DNA of 64,000 nt, from the NCBI RefSeq assembly GCF_900112795.1, contig NZ_FONA01000009.1, positions 62,001-126,000 on the forward strand. Direction: 5' to 3'. Source of the DNA: Thermophagus xiamenensis. Lineage in GTDB: Bacteria > Bacteroidota > Bacteroidia > Bacteroidales > Marinilabiliaceae. Below are positions 63,064 through 64,000 of the stretch, piece after piece. A model generated the notes under the pieces. It did not search any database. It was not told where the DNA came from and was given only the letters and a program-made list of their open reading frames with translations. The translations under genes were made by a program, and so were the position numbers. The first letter of the stretch is position 1. Each line of letters begins with the position of its first letter.

Positions 63064-63846
63064 ATGAAATCATTTTGCCTGTTCGTTGTTATATGCCTTT
63101 CTACACTGATGGGATTTGCCGGAGAATTGGAATTAAAAGGCACCTACCAGGGCGACAATTTGTATGTCAAAAATCCTTACATTGATTCAGGGGTTGGATA
63201 TTGTGTTTATGAAGTAATGGTCAATGGAATGACCAGTAGCGATGAGATCAACTCCAGTTCGTTCGAAATTGACCTTTCGGTCTATAACTTTTCAATTGGC
63301 TCACCGGTACATATCGTATTGAAACATAAGGATGGATGTCATCCTGTTGTGATAAATCCCGATGTAATAGCTGCCAAAGCAACATTCGAAACCATTGACA
63401 TAAAATTAGAAAACCGTCGGTTAAAATGGACTACAACTAAAGAATCAGGTGTCCTTCCATATATCGTTGAACAATACAGGTGGAACAAGTGGGTTCAGGT
63501 CGGTGAAGTAGAAGGTAAAGGAATTCCGGGACAACACGAATATGAATTAACCGTTCCGCTGCATAGTGGTGAAAATCGTTTTCGGGTTCGGCAAACCGAT
63601 TCTTTCAATCGAAGGCAATTATCTCCCGAAGTTATTTTCGTCAACAACGAACCTCCCGTCGAGGTGCTTTCCAATAAGGTAAGTGAAAAACTTGTCTTCA
63701 CCAAGGCGACCCTCTATGAAATTTATGATATCTACGGCCGAATTGTATTTAAAGGTGTTAGTGATACGGTAAACATTGCTGACCTGAGCAAAGGAGAATA
63801 CTATTTAAACTTCGACAACCAAATGTCTTTCTTTACAAAGAAGTGA
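63064..63846 (+). CDS. secreted protein with possible type IX-like C-terminal domain
   Basis: 260 residues with a signal peptide (CLFVVICLSTLMGFAG). The body looks all-beta with a fibronectin-like repeat (RRLKWTTTKESGVLPYIVEQ). The last about 45 residues (YEIYDIYGRIVFKGV followed by DLSKGEYYLNF and a basic FFTKK end) resemble type A sorting tails of type IX secretion. If so, it is exported to the surface or medium. Function unknown. Confidence 0.65.
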   Translation: MKSFCLFVVICLSTLMGFAGELELKGTYQGDNLYVKNPYIDSGVGYCVYEVMVNGMTSSDEINSSSFEIDLSVYNFSIGSPVHIVLKHKDGCHPVVINPDVIAAKATFETIDIKLENRRLKWTTTKESGVLPYIVEQYRWNKWVQVGEVEGKGIPGQHEYELTVPLHSGENRFRVRQTDSFNRRQLSPEVIFVNNEPPVEVLSNKVSEKLVFTKATLYEIYDIYGRIVFKGVSDTVNIADLSKGEYYLNFDNQMSFFTKK

Positions 63847-63908
63847 TATTTGTCCGTTTTAATGCTTGGTTGTAAATTGCACCCGAATCATATGAAAATT
63901 TTCGGACC

Positions 63909-64000
63909 ATGACCAAGTATATTTTTGTAATCATTGCATTGTTAGTTGGAGGATTTCTGTCCATTCAGGGAAGCATCAATGCACAACTCTCTTCTTTTTT
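63909..64000 (+). CDS. 5' end of a DMT-type membrane protein (YdcZ/DUF606-like), partial
   Basis: The frame from ATG 63909 runs off the window: MTKYIFVIIALLVGGFLSIQ, then GSINAQLSSF. A first membrane helix followed by Q-x-x-x-N-A-Q-L is typical of the YdcZ family of DMT-like proteins. Only 30 residues are visible. Confidence 0.55.
   Translation, partial: MTKYIFVIIALLVGGFLSIQGSINAQLSSF

Overview
The window looks like chromosomal DNA of a gliding, polysaccharide-degrading Bacteroidota, most plausibly a Marinilabiliales/Bacteroidales-type marine or sediment bacterium. Supporting signs are a SusC/SusD pair, surface lipoproteins with acidic residues right after the lipobox Cys, a long-form IspG, GldA, a possible type IX sorting tail, AT-rich intergenic DNA and no Shine-Dalgarno habit. 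The genus is inference. No tRNA, rRNA, CRISPR array, prophage or complete insertion sequence was seen.

Layout. 1-8.7 kb: housekeeping and small envelope genes (Na/Pi cotransporter, MORN-type protein, SHOCT protein, U32 peptidase-like tRNA hydroxylase, sulfatase-fold phosphoglycerol transferase), a 46-bp palindromic tandem array at 3198-3443, and a 1-kb gene-poor stretch at 7195-8195. 8.8-31.9 kb: one 23-kb block of signalling genes, all on the minus strand. From the promoter-distal to the promoter-proximal end it holds a lipoprotein, a TerB-ABC exporter-like protein, a SiaC/SiaB/SiaA-type partner switch, a membrane GAF protein, a stand-alone CheB domain, a decayed CheR, an intact CheR, a membrane GAF-PAS-PAS protein, then a full chemotaxis operon (CheB, CheD, a histidine-kinase-like protein lacking its phospho-His, CheR, CheW, CheW, CheA, CheY, STAS), one MCP and a YfiR protein. 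32.2-36.8 kb: ordinary genes ending in dnaG. 37.1-55.7 kb: a plus-strand beta-mannan utilization locus. 55.8-64 kb: obg-adk-hpt, purE, pdxH, gldA, ispG and a secreted protein.

How the genes work together. The mannan locus is a complete route: SusC/SusD and two TIG-domain surface binders capture glycan, a surface GH26 cuts it, a GH27 alpha-galactosidase and a second GH26 trim it, an MFS symporter imports the disaccharide, and an AGE-type epimerase plus GH130 phosphorylase convert mannobiose to mannosylglucose and then to mannose-1-phosphate and glucose. The signalling block has two layers. One is classical CheA/W/Y/R/B/D with an MCP that ends in a tethering pentapeptide (NYEKF). The other looks like a giant CheB-CheR-PAS hybrid taken apart into separate genes and placed directly upstream of a SiaABC partner switch. 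This second layer is the best candidate for an undescribed system.

A second theme is non-coding. A family of about 100-bp interspersed elements (7369, 16470, 50344, 50447, 58067, 58167, 60875, plus decayed copies) forms a hairpin with compensatory base-pair changes and a conserved tandem G.A mismatch. The 3' edge of the element falls exactly at the start codon of three unrelated genes (the SiaA-like gene, the AraC gene and a GH26 gene).
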